Positions 26,515-35,257 of a stretch of 64,000 nucleotides of DNA are shown piece by piece. Numbering within the stretch: position 1 is the stretch's first letter; each line of letters starts with the position of its first letter. Source of the DNA: JASLCR01 sp964619585 (GTDB lineage Bacteria; Patescibacteriota; Saccharimonadia; Saccharimonadales; Saccharimonadaceae). Under the pieces are notes generated by a model. It did no database searches, had not been told where the DNA came from, and worked only from the letters and a program-made list of their open reading frames with translations. The stretch spans positions 62,001-126,000 of the forward strand of contig CAZUCO010000002.1 in the NCBI GenBank assembly GCA_964619585.1. Reading direction: 5' to 3'. The translations under genes were made by a program, and so were the position numbers.

Positions 26515-27423
26515 ATGAAAATAGCGATTCTTTCTAACGGCACAGGAAACTACTCAACAAAGCGTCTCAAAGAGGTGGCGCTGCAGCGTGGTCACGAAGT
26601 AAAGGTGATCAAATATCGTGACTGCTACGCATCGATTGAGCAGAACAACCCGACAGTAAGCTATCGTGGTGAAGATTTAGCTACCTTTGATGCAATCATT
26701 CCACGTATTGCAAGCTACATGACACGATATGGCACGGCGATCGTCAGACAGCTTGAAATGCAAGGTGTTTATACCGTATCAGGCTCGCTTGCAATTAACC
26801 GTTCTCGTGACAAGCTGCGCAGCATGCAGGTACTTGCAAAAGCGGGTGTTGGTATCCCAAAAACGGTCGTATCTCGTAACTCAACTGATATCGATGACTT
26901 GATTGAGAAACTCGGGGGTACTCCTGTGATTATCAAGCTTGCTCGGGGTACGCACGGTAACGGTGTGGTGCTTGCCGAGACAAAGAAAGCAGCAAAATCA
27001 GTGCTCCAGGCGTTTTATCTAAGCAACGAAGACGGCACCAACATATTGCTGCAGGAATTTGTTGAAGAATCTGCCGGAACCGATATTCGAGTATTCGTGG
27101 TCGGTGGTCGTGTAGTCGCGAGTATGAAAAGACAGAGTCTTGACGACGACTTTCGTTCAAATCTTCACAAGGGTGGCGAAGGCACAGTCGTGAAGCTAAC
27201 TGAAGAAGAGCGTAAAGTGGCGGTGAGGGCTGCAAAGGCGATGGGCCTCAATGTTGCTGGTGTTGATATGATGCGGTCAGAACGTGGACCGTTGATTCTG
27301 GAGGTAAATGCTAGTCCTGGATTTGGTATTGAAAAGGTGACTGGTCGTGATGTGACAACACCGATCATTGAGTATATAGAGCGAAACGCAAAGCGACGCA
27401 AGAAAGATAAAGTCGGCGCGTAA
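26515..27423 (+). CDS. rimK: RimK-like ATP-grasp glutamate ligase
   Basis: 302 residues, the usual RimK length. An N-terminal Rossmann-like part (MKIAILSNGTGNYS), then ATP-grasp: VIIKLARGTHGNGVVLAE (P-loop-like), DIRVFVVGGRVVASMKR, and metal ligands in LILEVNASPGFGIEKVTG. RimK attaches glutamates to the C-terminus of ribosomal protein S6; related ligases modify other carboxylates, and S6 is not in the window. It is the second gene of an operon with the RimB-like protease. Confidence 0.8.
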   Translation: MKIAILSNGTGNYSTKRLKEVALQRGHEVKVIKYRDCYASIEQNNPTVSYRGEDLATFDAIIPRIASYMTRYGTAIVRQLEMQGVYTVSGSLAINRSRDKLRSMQVLAKAGVGIPKTVVSRNSTDIDDLIEKLGGTPVIIKLARGTHGNGVVLAETKKAAKSVLQAFYLSNEDGTNILLQEFVEESAGTDIRVFVVGGRVVASMKRQSLDDDFRSNLHKGGEGTVVKLTEEERKVAVRAAKAMGLNVAGVDMMRSERGPLILEVNASPGFGIEKVTGRDVTTPIIEYIERNAKRRKKDKVGA

Positions 27424-27430
27424 TCATGAA

Positions 27431-27520
27431 GGAGGAGCTAGGCTCCTCCGTTTCGTTCTCGAAATGAAATCGGAGAACTCATTTCTCCACCCAAGGCTCG
27501 CCTAACGGCTCGTGCTTCGC
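27431..27520 (-). repeat. Three-hairpin structured repeat, copy A
   Basis: Read on the minus strand from 27520: GCGAAGCACGA, hairpin 1 GCC-GTTA-GGC, a spacer, hairpin 2 GTTCTC/GAGAAC with a loop containing GATTTCATTTC, the conserved ACGGAGG, and hairpin 3 GGAGGAGC/GCTCCTCC. The same layout recurs at 59019-59105 on the plus strand. Hairpin 3 here also serves as the likely terminator of rimK. An alternative stem GGAGAA/TTCTCC is possible. No coding potential. Confidence 0.65.
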
Positions 27521-27532
27521 TATACTGATAGT

Positions 27533-28015
27533 ATGAATGTTGCGCTTGTGTTTGCTATTGTCCTAGGTATGCTTTTTTGTTTGGCATTTTTTACAAAGCG
27601 ACGATTTGGTGTATTGGGCCTAGCGCTTGCTGCTGGCGCAATGTTGAGTAATCTTTGGGCAGAGACACTCACTCCAGTAATCGAAAAGGCCGGTGTTGTT
27701 GTCGATAAGCCACCACTCATCACACTTGTTGGTGTAACTCTTGTACTTCTTCCTGCACTTTTGCTGCTTTTCTCGGGTCCAAGCTACAAAGATTTACCAA
27801 TGCGATTGGCTGGTGCGTTTTGCTTTGCGGCGCTTGCGCTGGCACTCCTTGTGGAACCACTTGGTTCGGCATTGGTGCTGACTGATGAGAGTGCCAAGGT
27901 ATACGAATTCTTCACTACCAACAGGGTGTATATTGTCACGGCGGGGCTGATTCTTGCCCTTATTGATCTGCTTCTTACACGAACTCCACGTCATCACAAA
28001 AGTCCTAAGCATTGA
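27533..28015 (+). CDS. Integral membrane protein, unknown function
   Basis: 160 residues with four to five hydrophobic segments: VALVFAIVLGMLFCLAFF, the FGVLGLALAAGAML region, ITLVGVTLVLLPALLLLFSG, a fourth at about 88-108 and a fifth near 128-148. A basic tail, RTPRHHKSPKH, closes it. Colicin V/CvpA-like in general look, but I cannot confirm it. TATACT (27521-27526) lies 6 bases before this ATG, immediately next to repeat copy A; no ribosome site. Confidence 0.55.
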   Translation: MNVALVFAIVLGMLFCLAFFTKRRFGVLGLALAAGAMLSNLWAETLTPVIEKAGVVVDKPPLITLVGVTLVLLPALLLLFSGPSYKDLPMRLAGAFCFAALALALLVEPLGSALVLTDESAKVYEFFTTNRVYIVTAGLILALIDLLLTRTPRHHKSPKH

Positions 28016-28040
28016 CATTCTACCTCTGAGCGTGTACATT
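28012..28040 (+). promoter_or_regulatory. Promoter of tRNA-Lys
   Basis: TTGACA (28012-28017), 17 bases, TACATT (28035-28040), about 22 bases before the mature tRNA. Confidence 0.6.
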
Positions 28041-28062
28041 TTATAGAGTGTAAAACAGCTGT

Positions 28063-28139
28063 GGGTCCATAGCTCAGCTGGTTAGAGCACCTGCCTTTTA
28101 AGCAGGGTGTCGTGGGTTCAAGCCCCACTGGACCCTCCA
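28063..28139 (+). tRNA. tRNA-Lys (UUU), CCA encoded
   Basis: A full cloverleaf: acceptor GGGTCCA/TGGACCC, D-stem GCTC/GAGC, anticodon stem CCTGC/GCAGG with loop CTTTTAA (anticodon TTT, 28097-28099), T-stem GTGGG/CCCAC. The discriminator base is T (28136), where most bacterial tRNA-Lys carry A. CCA at 28137-28139. Confidence 0.95.
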
Positions 28140-28178
28140 TAGAAAAATGACCTACATCATGTAGGTCATTTTTCTATG
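28138..28178. terminator. Long palindromic bidirectional terminator
   Basis: 20-base arms CATAGAAAAATGACCTACAT and their exact complement around a single C; A- and T-runs serve both directions. It starts inside the tRNA CCA and ends at the stop of the C39-like gene. Confidence 0.8.
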
Positions 28179-28698
28179 GTGAGCTTGTAATAACAAAAGG
28201 GCACACCTTGATATGATCTCTGAGGAGATCAATACCACTAAGGATTTTGGCTTTGGAAAGTTTGCTAACTTTTCCTTCCCAGGGATCGAAAACATCATAA
28301 AATTTGTCGGTGGCTTTTGTAACCATCATAAAATGCGGAAGGTGCGTCCAGCCGTCAGTAATACTATTATCGACATAGACGATGAAAGGGTTATCGAGGC
28401 TTTCGAGGAGTTTATGATCATTCTTTGTTAGGGTCATGTTGATGCGTGGATGCTGCACCCACTTTTGTAGTATGCCGAGGTAGTAAGAATTATCTACGTA
28501 GACGGTAACTGACTTATCTGTATAACGATCAAGAAATGCCATGAGGCAACCTAATGTGTAATTTTCCCGTAAATGGAATAAACCATCACTTAGGATTGCT
28601 TGTTCTTTTTCGCGGGTTGGTGTGATATCAAACATGTACATCAGATCGACGACAAGACATCCTTGGTTGCTCTGCTGTTTATAGTTCATGATACCCAT
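28174..28698 (-). CDS. C39-like papain-fold protein
   Basis: 174 residues, no signal peptide. QGCLVVDLMYMF resembles the catalytic-Cys helix of peptidase C39-like domains. WTHLPHFMMVTKATDKFYDVFDPWEGK matches the His and Asp region (HxxVxxxx...DP). The central VYVDNSYYLGILQ and IVYVDNS segments are typical beta strands. It could be a cytosolic cysteine peptidase; no ABC domain is attached. Start at the third in-frame ATG from the upstream stop; another 9 bases further in is also possible. Confidence 0.5.
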   Translation of the reverse strand: MGIMNYKQQSNQGCLVVDLMYMFDITPTREKEQAILSDGLFHLRENYTLGCLMAFLDRYTDKSVTVYVDNSYYLGILQKWVQHPRINMTLTKNDHKLLESLDNPFIVYVDNSITDGWTHLPHFMMVTKATDKFYDVFDPWEGKVSKLSKAKILSGIDLLRDHIKVCPFVITSSP

Positions 28699-28774
28699 TG
28701 TAGATTTTAGATATTTATTAACAAGCACCTATCTTTTGTTTATATGAATTAATTCAGCCACTATACTTATTATC

Positions 28775-30232
28775 ATGAAGTATATTCTTCATCGCGGGGT
28801 CCATAGTTCATGGCAAATTGCCCTGGCTTGTGTAGGTGTCTTCCTTGGGGTAGTACTGGCTGGAGTCACCTATTTGCCACTGATTGCAAGCGTGGGATGG
28901 CTGATGGCAGGGATTAGCCTGGTTGTGTTTGGAGTCATCAAGCAACGAGTACTGCTACTGCCGGTTGCACTTTGCGGTGGGCTGATTATTGGGCTTTGGC
29001 GAGGAACCATCCAGCAAGAGGCACTACAAGCTTACACTCAACTCTATGGAAAAACACTGAGCCTACGTGGTGTCGTTAGTGATGATATCGATGTAGACAA
29101 GCGAGGCAACACAGTGCTTCGGTTGAGGAGTATCAAAAGTGCCAGCCATACTCTCCCTGGTTCTATATGGATCGTGTTGGCAAGCAAATCAAAGGTCCTA
29201 GACCGAAGTGACGAAGTAGAAATATACGGGAAGCTACAGCGCGGCTTTGGTACATTCGCGGCAGCTAGCTACCGAGCTAAATTGTTGAGAGTAGCGCGCC
29301 CTGAGCCTGGCGATATTGCCCTTCATATTAGGGATTGGTTTTCTAATGCGGTTAGACATGCCATTCCTGAGCCAGAGAGTTCACTGGGAGTCGGATATCT
29401 GGTAGGGCAACGACGTGATTTGCCTGAAGAACTCGATGCAGCGCTAAAGACAGCCGGCCTGACCCACATCGTTGTTGCAAGTGGGTACAACCTTACTGTT
29501 CTCGTCAGACTTGCAAGGCGGTCGTTCGAGCGTATCTCAAAATACCAAGCAGCACTTGGGTCGGCTGGGCTAATTGTCTGCTTCGTTGCAATGACAGGGT
29601 TGAGTCCGAGCATGACTCGGGCTGGCCTTATTGCAAGCCTTAGCTTGCTCGCTTGGTATTATGGGCGAAAATTCCATCCGTTGGTTTTGTTACCGTTTGC
29701 GGTAGCAGTAACTGTCCTTATTAATCCTACGTATGCTTGGGGAGATATTGGGTGGCAGCTTAGTTTTGTGGCGTTTGCGGGTGTAATGATCTTGGCACCA
29801 CTCCTGCAGGCTTATTATTTTGGACCAAAAAAACCAGGGACCGTTCGCCAAATACTCGGAGAGACAATTGCGGCCACACTTTGTACGCTTCCTATCTTAC
29901 TATATAGCTTTGGGACTATTTCAAACGTCGCTATCTTTGCTAATTTGGTGATACTTCCATTGGTGCCACTGGCAATGCTACTAACATTTATAGGTGGCTT
30001 GGTGGCATTAGTATGGGCAGGTGCAGCGCATATTTTCGGATTTCCTGCATATATGGTGCTTTCATATATGACGACCACTGCCGAATGGTTCGCTGAATTG
30101 CCGTGGGCAACGACGGAGCTAAAAATCAATGGCTGGCATGTACTGGTGATGTATATATTGCTTGCACTGTTTGCGCTTTTTATGTGGCACAAGACTCACT
30201 TGGAACTACAGGATAGCAACCTTATCGAGTAG
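28775..30232 (+). CDS. comEC: ComEC-type DNA uptake channel, lacking the metallo-beta-lactamase domain
   Basis: 485 residues. An N-terminal DUF4131 region with an OB-like part (about 85-165) precedes the Competence domain (about 200-470; GYLVGQRRDLPEELDAALKT, HIVVASGYNLTVL, TGLSPSMTRAGLIASL, GWQLSFVAFAGVMIL). ComEC carries single-stranded DNA across the membrane. The C-terminal metallo-beta-lactamase domain of many ComEC proteins is absent. TATACT (28762-28767) is 7 bases before the ATG. A type IV pilin follows, consistent with natural transformation. Confidence 0.85.
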   Translation: MKYILHRGVHSSWQIALACVGVFLGVVLAGVTYLPLIASVGWLMAGISLVVFGVIKQRVLLLPVALCGGLIIGLWRGTIQQEALQAYTQLYGKTLSLRGVVSDDIDVDKRGNTVLRLRSIKSASHTLPGSIWIVLASKSKVLDRSDEVEIYGKLQRGFGTFAAASYRAKLLRVARPEPGDIALHIRDWFSNAVRHAIPEPESSLGVGYLVGQRRDLPEELDAALKTAGLTHIVVASGYNLTVLVRLARRSFERISKYQAALGSAGLIVCFVAMTGLSPSMTRAGLIASLSLLAWYYGRKFHPLVLLPFAVAVTVLINPTYAWGDIGWQLSFVAFAGVMILAPLLQAYYFGPKKPGTVRQILGETIAATLCTLPILLYSFGTISNVAIFANLVILPLVPLAMLLTFIGGLVALVWAGAAHIFGFPAYMVLSYMTTTAEWFAELPWATTELKINGWHVLVMYILLALFALFMWHKTHLELQDSNLIE

Positions 30233-30386
30233 TTACTTTGGAGTATTATCGAGCGATAGCTAAATGCAGCGACTCGTACCGATCGTGCATCATATTCAGG
30301 TGGAAATAGAAACACCCGAAATTAGTCAATAGTAAGATATATACAGTTATTGTATTATTTCTTTGACTGATGCTATCATAAGCAGT

Positions 30387-30941
30387 ATGAGTAAAAGTGC
30401 TAGGGGCTTTACGATAGTAGAATTGCTGATTGTTATCGTGGTGATTGCTATTCTTGCTGCAATATCTATAGTTGCTTACAATGGCATTCAATCTCGTGCA
30501 AAAGTAAATCAGCAAACCGCTGCGATCGCACAATATGTAAAAGCGATCCAAGTGTATATAGCAGACAAAGGCAGTCTGCCTGTCGTCATTGATAAGTCAG
30601 GTAATGCTTTCGCATGTATAAATCCACCTACGTCTAGTCCGCCATGTTACGGATCTGCAACGGCTGAAACAATTACTTTTACGAATACCCTGACGACTAA
30701 TATGAAAGATTTCATATCGGGTACACCTGCGTTTCTGAGCGGAGAGCCGGTGCTCCTTGCCATGGCCACAGGAGCCAGTATTGGCACAAGCTTTGAGGAC
30801 GACACATATTTCTGGGCACGTTTTCCTGTCGTACTCGATTCTTGTCCAAACATCGGCGGTCTACGACCTACCGATGGCGGTCTCGCTTCGTATGAAATTG
30901 TGGGCTCTAAGACAGTATGCCGTTACCTGATCACTCGATAG
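30387..30941 (+). CDS. Type IV pilin-like protein
   Basis: 184 residues. The N-terminus SARGFTIVELLIVIVVIAILA is a class III (prepilin peptidase) signal: cleavage after Gly, Phe at +1, Glu at +5, then the hydrophobic assembly helix. The globular part has Cys at several sites (FACINPP, PPCYG, DSCPNIGG, TVCRY) that could form disulfides. Likely part of a pilus or pseudopilus for DNA uptake or attachment. TATCAT (30374-30379) is 7 bases before the ATG. Confidence 0.85.
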   Translation: MSKSARGFTIVELLIVIVVIAILAAISIVAYNGIQSRAKVNQQTAAIAQYVKAIQVYIADKGSLPVVIDKSGNAFACINPPTSSPPCYGSATAETITFTNTLTTNMKDFISGTPAFLSGEPVLLAMATGASIGTSFEDDTYFWARFPVVLDSCPNIGGLRPTDGGLASYEIVGSKTVCRYLITR

Positions 30942-30942
30942 A

Positions 30943-31551
30943 CTATTTTGGCGTATTATCCAGACTCTGCCAGATGTATCGGCTCGCCACGGATTCGTAT
31001 GGATGCCAGTCGTTTTTTTCTGCGAGTAGCTCAATCTCTCTAGGCTCCGGCAGATGATCAAAAGCATAGAGTTTTTTGATACCATTTCGTATGCCAAGAT
31101 CGCCAGTCGGTAATATATCGAGTCGTCCCATGCAGAACATCAGAAACATATGCACTGTCCAGACGCCGACACCTTTGACCTTTGTAAGCTCTTCGATAAT
31201 CTCATCATTTGAGAGAGAATCGATAGTATCAAAACGTACGGTACCATCCAGAATCTTTCTGGCCAGGTCCTGTATGTAGCCGGCTTTTGGTCGACTCAAA
31301 CCAACGGCTCGTAATTCTTCGATATCTTTTGTTAGAATTTGCTCGGGCGAAGGGAAGTTGCCGCCAAACAGGTCTTTGAATCTGCCTTCGATGGTGCGAG
31401 CTGCTTTCACACTGAGTTGCTGTGAGATGATACTGTCGATCAGTTCATGGTAGTAGTTGGTATGTGGTGTGAACCCCGGTGCTGGGTAACTATTGATGAG
31501 CGTCCTAAGAATCGAGTCAGATTGTGATAGATGATCAAGAGCATCTTTCAT
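30943..31551 (-). CDS. alkA: DNA-3-methyladenine glycosylase II (AlkA-like, HhH-GPD)
   Basis: 202 residues. HhH-GPD fold: DSIISQQLSVKAARTIEGRF, helix-hairpin-helix LTKVKGVGVWTVHMFLMF, and PTGDLGIRNG with the catalytic Asp near 150. It removes alkylated bases. It lacks the N-terminal TBP-like domain of E. coli AlkA, as in short homologues. Its ATG directly abuts the TAA of the upstream MBL gene, so the two are translated together. Confidence 0.85.
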   Translation of the reverse strand: MKDALDHLSQSDSILRTLINSYPAPGFTPHTNYYHELIDSIISQQLSVKAARTIEGRFKDLFGGNFPSPEQILTKDIEELRAVGLSRPKAGYIQDLARKILDGTVRFDTIDSLSNDEIIEELTKVKGVGVWTVHMFLMFCMGRLDILPTGDLGIRNGIKKLYAFDHLPEPREIELLAEKNDWHPYESVASRYIWQSLDNTPK

Positions 31552-32181
31552 TTAGATCTCAATCGGAGATGCAAGGCGCACATAGTCAATGTTATTTTCA
31601 CTCGCCACCCCTCCAAGCATGCGATCGACGAGTGCTTTACCTTTGCCACTCGCAATGGCATCGTGCGTGGGGAATACAAGGCGTGGTTTGATCGCAGTGA
31701 GAAAATCCATTGCTTCGCCAATTTTCATCCATGGTGCCGTGGCAGGAATAGCCAGTACGTCGATAGGTTTATGAGGAATTTCAAATGAATCACCTGGATA
31801 GTAAACGAGCTCGTTGATTAGTACACCGATATTTTGTATGCGCGGAAGACTTTCGTGGATGAGCGCATGGGTACCACCAAAGAATTCTAAGTTGAATGGT
31901 CCTACGGTGATTCTATCGCCAGGCTGGACGACTTGTTTATTCTCGATCTCGGCCTGATCAATCACATCAGCTGGGCCTAGTACGAGAGCTTGATCATTTT
32001 TACTGACAATTTCTGCGATACGAGATTGATCGAAATGATCTGGATGTTGGTGGGTGATGACGATTGCCACCACGTTTTCTGGAATGACAAAGTCATCTGA
32101 AAAACCACCAGGATCAACAATAAGTACCTTTCCCTCCTTTTCAAGAGTAAAACACGCGTGTGCATATTTTGTCAGCTTCAT
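31552..32181 (-). CDS. UlaG-like metallo-beta-lactamase-fold hydrolase
   Basis: 209 residues. The start is set by a TATCAT 6 bases upstream (plus strand 32088-region not involved; hexamer at 32188-32193). MKLTKYAHACFTLEKEGKVLIVDPG, then THQHPDHFD (HxHxDH metal site), a GGTHALIH His, GVLINELVYYPGDSFEIP and FPTHDAIASGKG: the MBL_fold/UlaG pattern for RNA-independent metal hydrolases. Substrate unknown. It is the first gene of an operon with alkA. It is not the missing ComEC domain: its motifs are those of the UlaG group. Confidence 0.75.
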   Translation of the reverse strand: MKLTKYAHACFTLEKEGKVLIVDPGGFSDDFVIPENVVAIVITHQHPDHFDQSRIAEIVSKNDQALVLGPADVIDQAEIENKQVVQPGDRITVGPFNLEFFGGTHALIHESLPRIQNIGVLINELVYYPGDSFEIPHKPIDVLAIPATAPWMKIGEAMDFLTAIKPRLVFPTHDAIASGKGKALVDRMLGGVASENNIDYVRLASPIEI

Positions 32182-32185
32182 ATAT

Positions 32186-35100
32186 CTATGATAGTCCCTG
32201 TCGCTTGCGGATGGCAATAGTGAGGCTGGTGGCCACAAGGGTAACTACGGCAACAACGATATATGTGACAGGGCTTTTAAAGACGCCAGTATCCGGAGCA
32301 TTCGGATCTGACCCTGAGTTGCTTCTTGAAGGATCCTGAGGGTTGCTAGGATTCGCTGGAGGATTTTCGGGTGCTTGCACAGCCGTGCTCGTTGTATTTG
32401 ACGATCGTCTCAGCGTGACTCCGCCCCTAAATGAAGCTGGCGGAGTGGCTTGGCCGTTGGCGGTATTTTCGACACTGCCGCGATCGACGTCCTCCTGGGT
32501 GATGGTATATGTCGCATCAGGGCAATCAGTGGTTTCGCCAGGCTGCAGGGTAGCCGTACATTCGATATCAGTGATATCGAGCTTCTCATCGCTCATCATG
32601 ACATTCGTGAGGGTGACGGTGCCAGTATTCTTCACGATGAAAGTGTAAGTGATCTGGTCGCCAGCGTCACCAATAAGCCCGTTGCCATTAGTGTCGGTTG
32701 GAGTACCAGCCGTTTTGGTCACAGTAAAGTCTGGATTTTGTTCGACTTCCACGGCCACTTGATTTGAACTTGTTGGCTCAATAGATTCAGCCCCGTCACC
32801 AGGTGGCGTGCCGGTGACTGAAGCAATGTTGGTAAGGTCGACACCGCGGTCGATGTCGGCTTGGCTGACGGCGCGATTGGCCGTACAGGTCATCGTCTCG
32901 CCAGGTGCGAGAGTGGTTCGTGGGCAAGAAATATTGTTGGCACGTGGGTCACTGACAGTGGCGTCTGTCAGGGTGACATTACCTGTGTTGCGGACATTGA
33001 ACGAGTAGTTGATAATCTGCCCCGCTGCGTCGGTACTGGTGCGGTCGCTCGACTTTGCGATACTCAGAGCCGGCACGCGATCGACGGTGATCCTGATCGT
33101 ATTTGAGGTGGCGTTTACGCCTGTGCCACCTGGAGCGGTAGCTGAGGTAGTAGCAGTATTGGTAACTTCGCCGTTGTCGATATCAGCCTGCGTGACAGTA
33201 TGCTCGGCGGTGCAGGTAAGTGTAGCTCCTGGTGCGAGCGGGCCATTATTGGGGCACGACACGCTTGGCACGTTCGGGTCGTTTACCTGGACATTCGATA
33301 GCGTCACGTTGCCCATGTTTCTGACGCTAAAGGTATAGTCTATCACTTCACCGACTGGTGGGATCGACGACTTAGTCGATGATTTACGTATTTGGATAGT
33401 CGGCGTTTGCGTGACGGGGATACTCACAGTATTTGAGGAGGTTGGGGGCATTTGGTCGGACGAACCGGCTGGAGTACCAGCCACTGAAGCGGTGTTATCG
33501 ATGTTGTCTCCCGCATCCATGTCTGCTTGCGTCACGGTGTAGCTAGCTGTACAATCCATCTCTTCATCTTGTGCCAGTGTTGTCTCTGGGCAAGACAAAT
33601 CGCTCACTTTTTGATCAGTCACTTTGATGTTGTTTATGGTGATGTTTCCAGTATTTTTGACAGTGAAGCTGTAGTCTATATGCTGATCAACTGACGAGGC
33701 TTGGGTGGTGTCGGTTTGTTTTGTGATGCTTAGTCGCGGTGATTCTGCCAAGGTGAGTGTGCCAGTTGTCTGGTCATTATCCGTATTGAAGTCGTCGTTT
33801 GCAGGATCACTGTCACTGTCTGGCGTGTCGCGGCCAAGTGCTATCTGTACAGTATAATCACCAGCTGATGTCGGTGCATTGACCGTGATAGGAATCGCGA
33901 AGCTTTGTGAGCCGCCGGCCTCGCCGGGTCCTGATGAGCCGGCAAGTGGCGTAGGATTGAGCTGGCAGGTGACAACAGTATTGCTGCTGTTTGCCGAGCA
34001 ATTTGCTGGCAAGGTGCCAGCTGTCCAGCCATCAGGCAAAGTAGCACTAATGGTAAATCCATCATTATTCTTGGTGGAACCTGGTCCAGAGTTTTTAGCC
34101 GTGAGTGTGGCCGTTTGCTGCTGGCCATAGGAGGTGTAATCATTTGCCGGCGAAGTAAAACTAACACCAACATCCGGCCGACCCTGCACGGTCATTGTGC
34201 ATGAGTTGTCTTGCTCGTTGCCGAGAATAATACCAGACTGACAATTGCCACTTGTCACATACGTATTGCTGGCAACGCTACTCGGTCGTTGGCTGATCGA
34301 TGCACCGTAGCTATTCCCGGGTGTCACATATATTTCGCTGCCGTCCTGGAAAGTATTTGTGTTGTCACTTGCTGCGGCATAGGGTGTACGATTGGCACCA
34401 GACCATCCGTTGGCATTGAGCAATGTGCCTGATTGGTTGAGGTTAACCAGCCAGCCAGAGCCGCCACGAGTTGTGTCCCAACTAAAATCATTAAAGTCCA
34501 GGATTGCCGATGATCGTGCCTGCTGGATGGAGCTACAGTAAACATTGATACCATCATACCCGGCACCACCGAGCTGTACTGCGTAGCCAGATACGAGCGT
34601 CGAGGCGTTGGTTGCATTACAGAACGGACCGCGGAAGTTGTGCGTGCCGTTGCTCTCACGGTTGCCGGCATCGACATTGGTTGCTGCACCAGCCGTGTCG
34701 ACTCGTACCCAATCATTGGCATTGAGCGTGAGTGGGCGACAAACCATACGAACGGCCGAGGCCCATGCTCCTTGTCCATCAACGCTACGGTCCCAGCCGC
34801 CAAGTTGGTGCATTACGGTATCAGCAGGGCAATAGCGGTCTTGAGAAACTCCAGCTTCAGAGTAAGCATACCCATTTACGTCTGGTGTGCCATTGGCGTT
34901 ACGGTTAACCGTCGAAGCAGTGGTGCCGTCAGTGATGATCGACTCACAGTAGAGGCTGAGCTGAGATGTCATGCCGCGAGTTGAGCTCGCTGAGGCGCTC
35001 ATAGATTTATCGACATGACGTACACCGCGCAGGACCGTACCGGCTGGACAGGTAGTAACATTGGTGCTATTTTTGTTGCTTCCGATTAGTCCTGTTGCTG

Positions 35101-35257
35101 TGCCGCTAGTAATTCCAATACCCGCTTGAGCTGCGACAATTGATGCGCCTACGCCACTAATAATCAGCACGGTGAGCACCGTTAAGCCGTAAGCGATGTA
35201 ACTCTTCTTATGTCTTTGTAATAGCCTAAACATGGCTCCGGTGCTCACTATTTTCAT
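32186..35257 (-). CDS. Giant surface adhesin-like protein with DUF11-type repeats and APDTG sorting signal
   Basis: 1023 residues. An N-terminal signal/anchor helix (about 19-45) leads to a Cys-rich region with three similar blocks (TTCPAGTVLRGV...SLYCES, RYCPADTVMHQLGG...MVCRPL, GPFCNATNASTLVSGY...VYCSSI). Five DUF11-like beta-sandwich repeats follow (about 365-945), with lines such as YSFTVKNTGNITINNIKVTD. Four of these carry a conserved Cys pair about 16-18 residues apart. The end is PNAPDTGVFKSP, a hydrophobic helix and RKRQGLS. Likely wall-anchored contact protein. A second ATG 8 codons in is an alternative start. Confidence 0.75.
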   Translation of the reverse strand: MKIVSTGAMFRLLQRHKKSYIAYGLTVLTVLIISGVGASIVAAQAGIGITSGTATGLIGSNKNSTNVTTCPAGTVLRGVRHVDKSMSASASSTRGMTSQLSLYCESIITDGTTASTVNRNANGTPDVNGYAYSEAGVSQDRYCPADTVMHQLGGWDRSVDGQGAWASAVRMVCRPLTLNANDWVRVDTAGAATNVDAGNRESNGTHNFRGPFCNATNASTLVSGYAVQLGGAGYDGINVYCSSIQQARSSAILDFNDFSWDTTRGGSGWLVNLNQSGTLLNANGWSGANRTPYAAASDNTNTFQDGSEIYVTPGNSYGASISQRPSSVASNTYVTSGNCQSGIILGNEQDNSCTMTVQGRPDVGVSFTSPANDYTSYGQQQTATLTAKNSGPGSTKNNDGFTISATLPDGWTAGTLPANCSANSSNTVVTCQLNPTPLAGSSGPGEAGGSQSFAIPITVNAPTSAGDYTVQIALGRDTPDSDSDPANDDFNTDNDQTTGTLTLAESPRLSITKQTDTTQASSVDQHIDYSFTVKNTGNITINNIKVTDQKVSDLSCPETTLAQDEEMDCTASYTVTQADMDAGDNIDNTASVAGTPAGSSDQMPPTSSNTVSIPVTQTPTIQIRKSSTKSSIPPVGEVIDYTFSVRNMGNVTLSNVQVNDPNVPSVSCPNNGPLAPGATLTCTAEHTVTQADIDNGEVTNTATTSATAPGGTGVNATSNTIRITVDRVPALSIAKSSDRTSTDAAGQIINYSFNVRNTGNVTLTDATVSDPRANNISCPRTTLAPGETMTCTANRAVSQADIDRGVDLTNIASVTGTPPGDGAESIEPTSSNQVAVEVEQNPDFTVTKTAGTPTDTNGNGLIGDAGDQITYTFIVKNTGTVTLTNVMMSDEKLDITDIECTATLQPGETTDCPDATYTITQEDVDRGSVENTANGQATPPASFRGGVTLRRSSNTTSTAVQAPENPPANPSNPQDPSRSNSGSDPNAPDTGVFKSPVTYIVVAVVTLVATSLTIAIRKRQGLS

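Noticed and set aside
31552..32181. The MBL protein as the detached ComEC nuclease domain
   Set aside because: Its motifs follow the UlaG-like pattern and it is coupled to alkA, not comEC.
32343..33338. Plus-strand open frames inside the adhesin gene
   Set aside because: They are antisense shadows created by the repeated DUF11 coding sequence; they lack ribosome sites and domain features.
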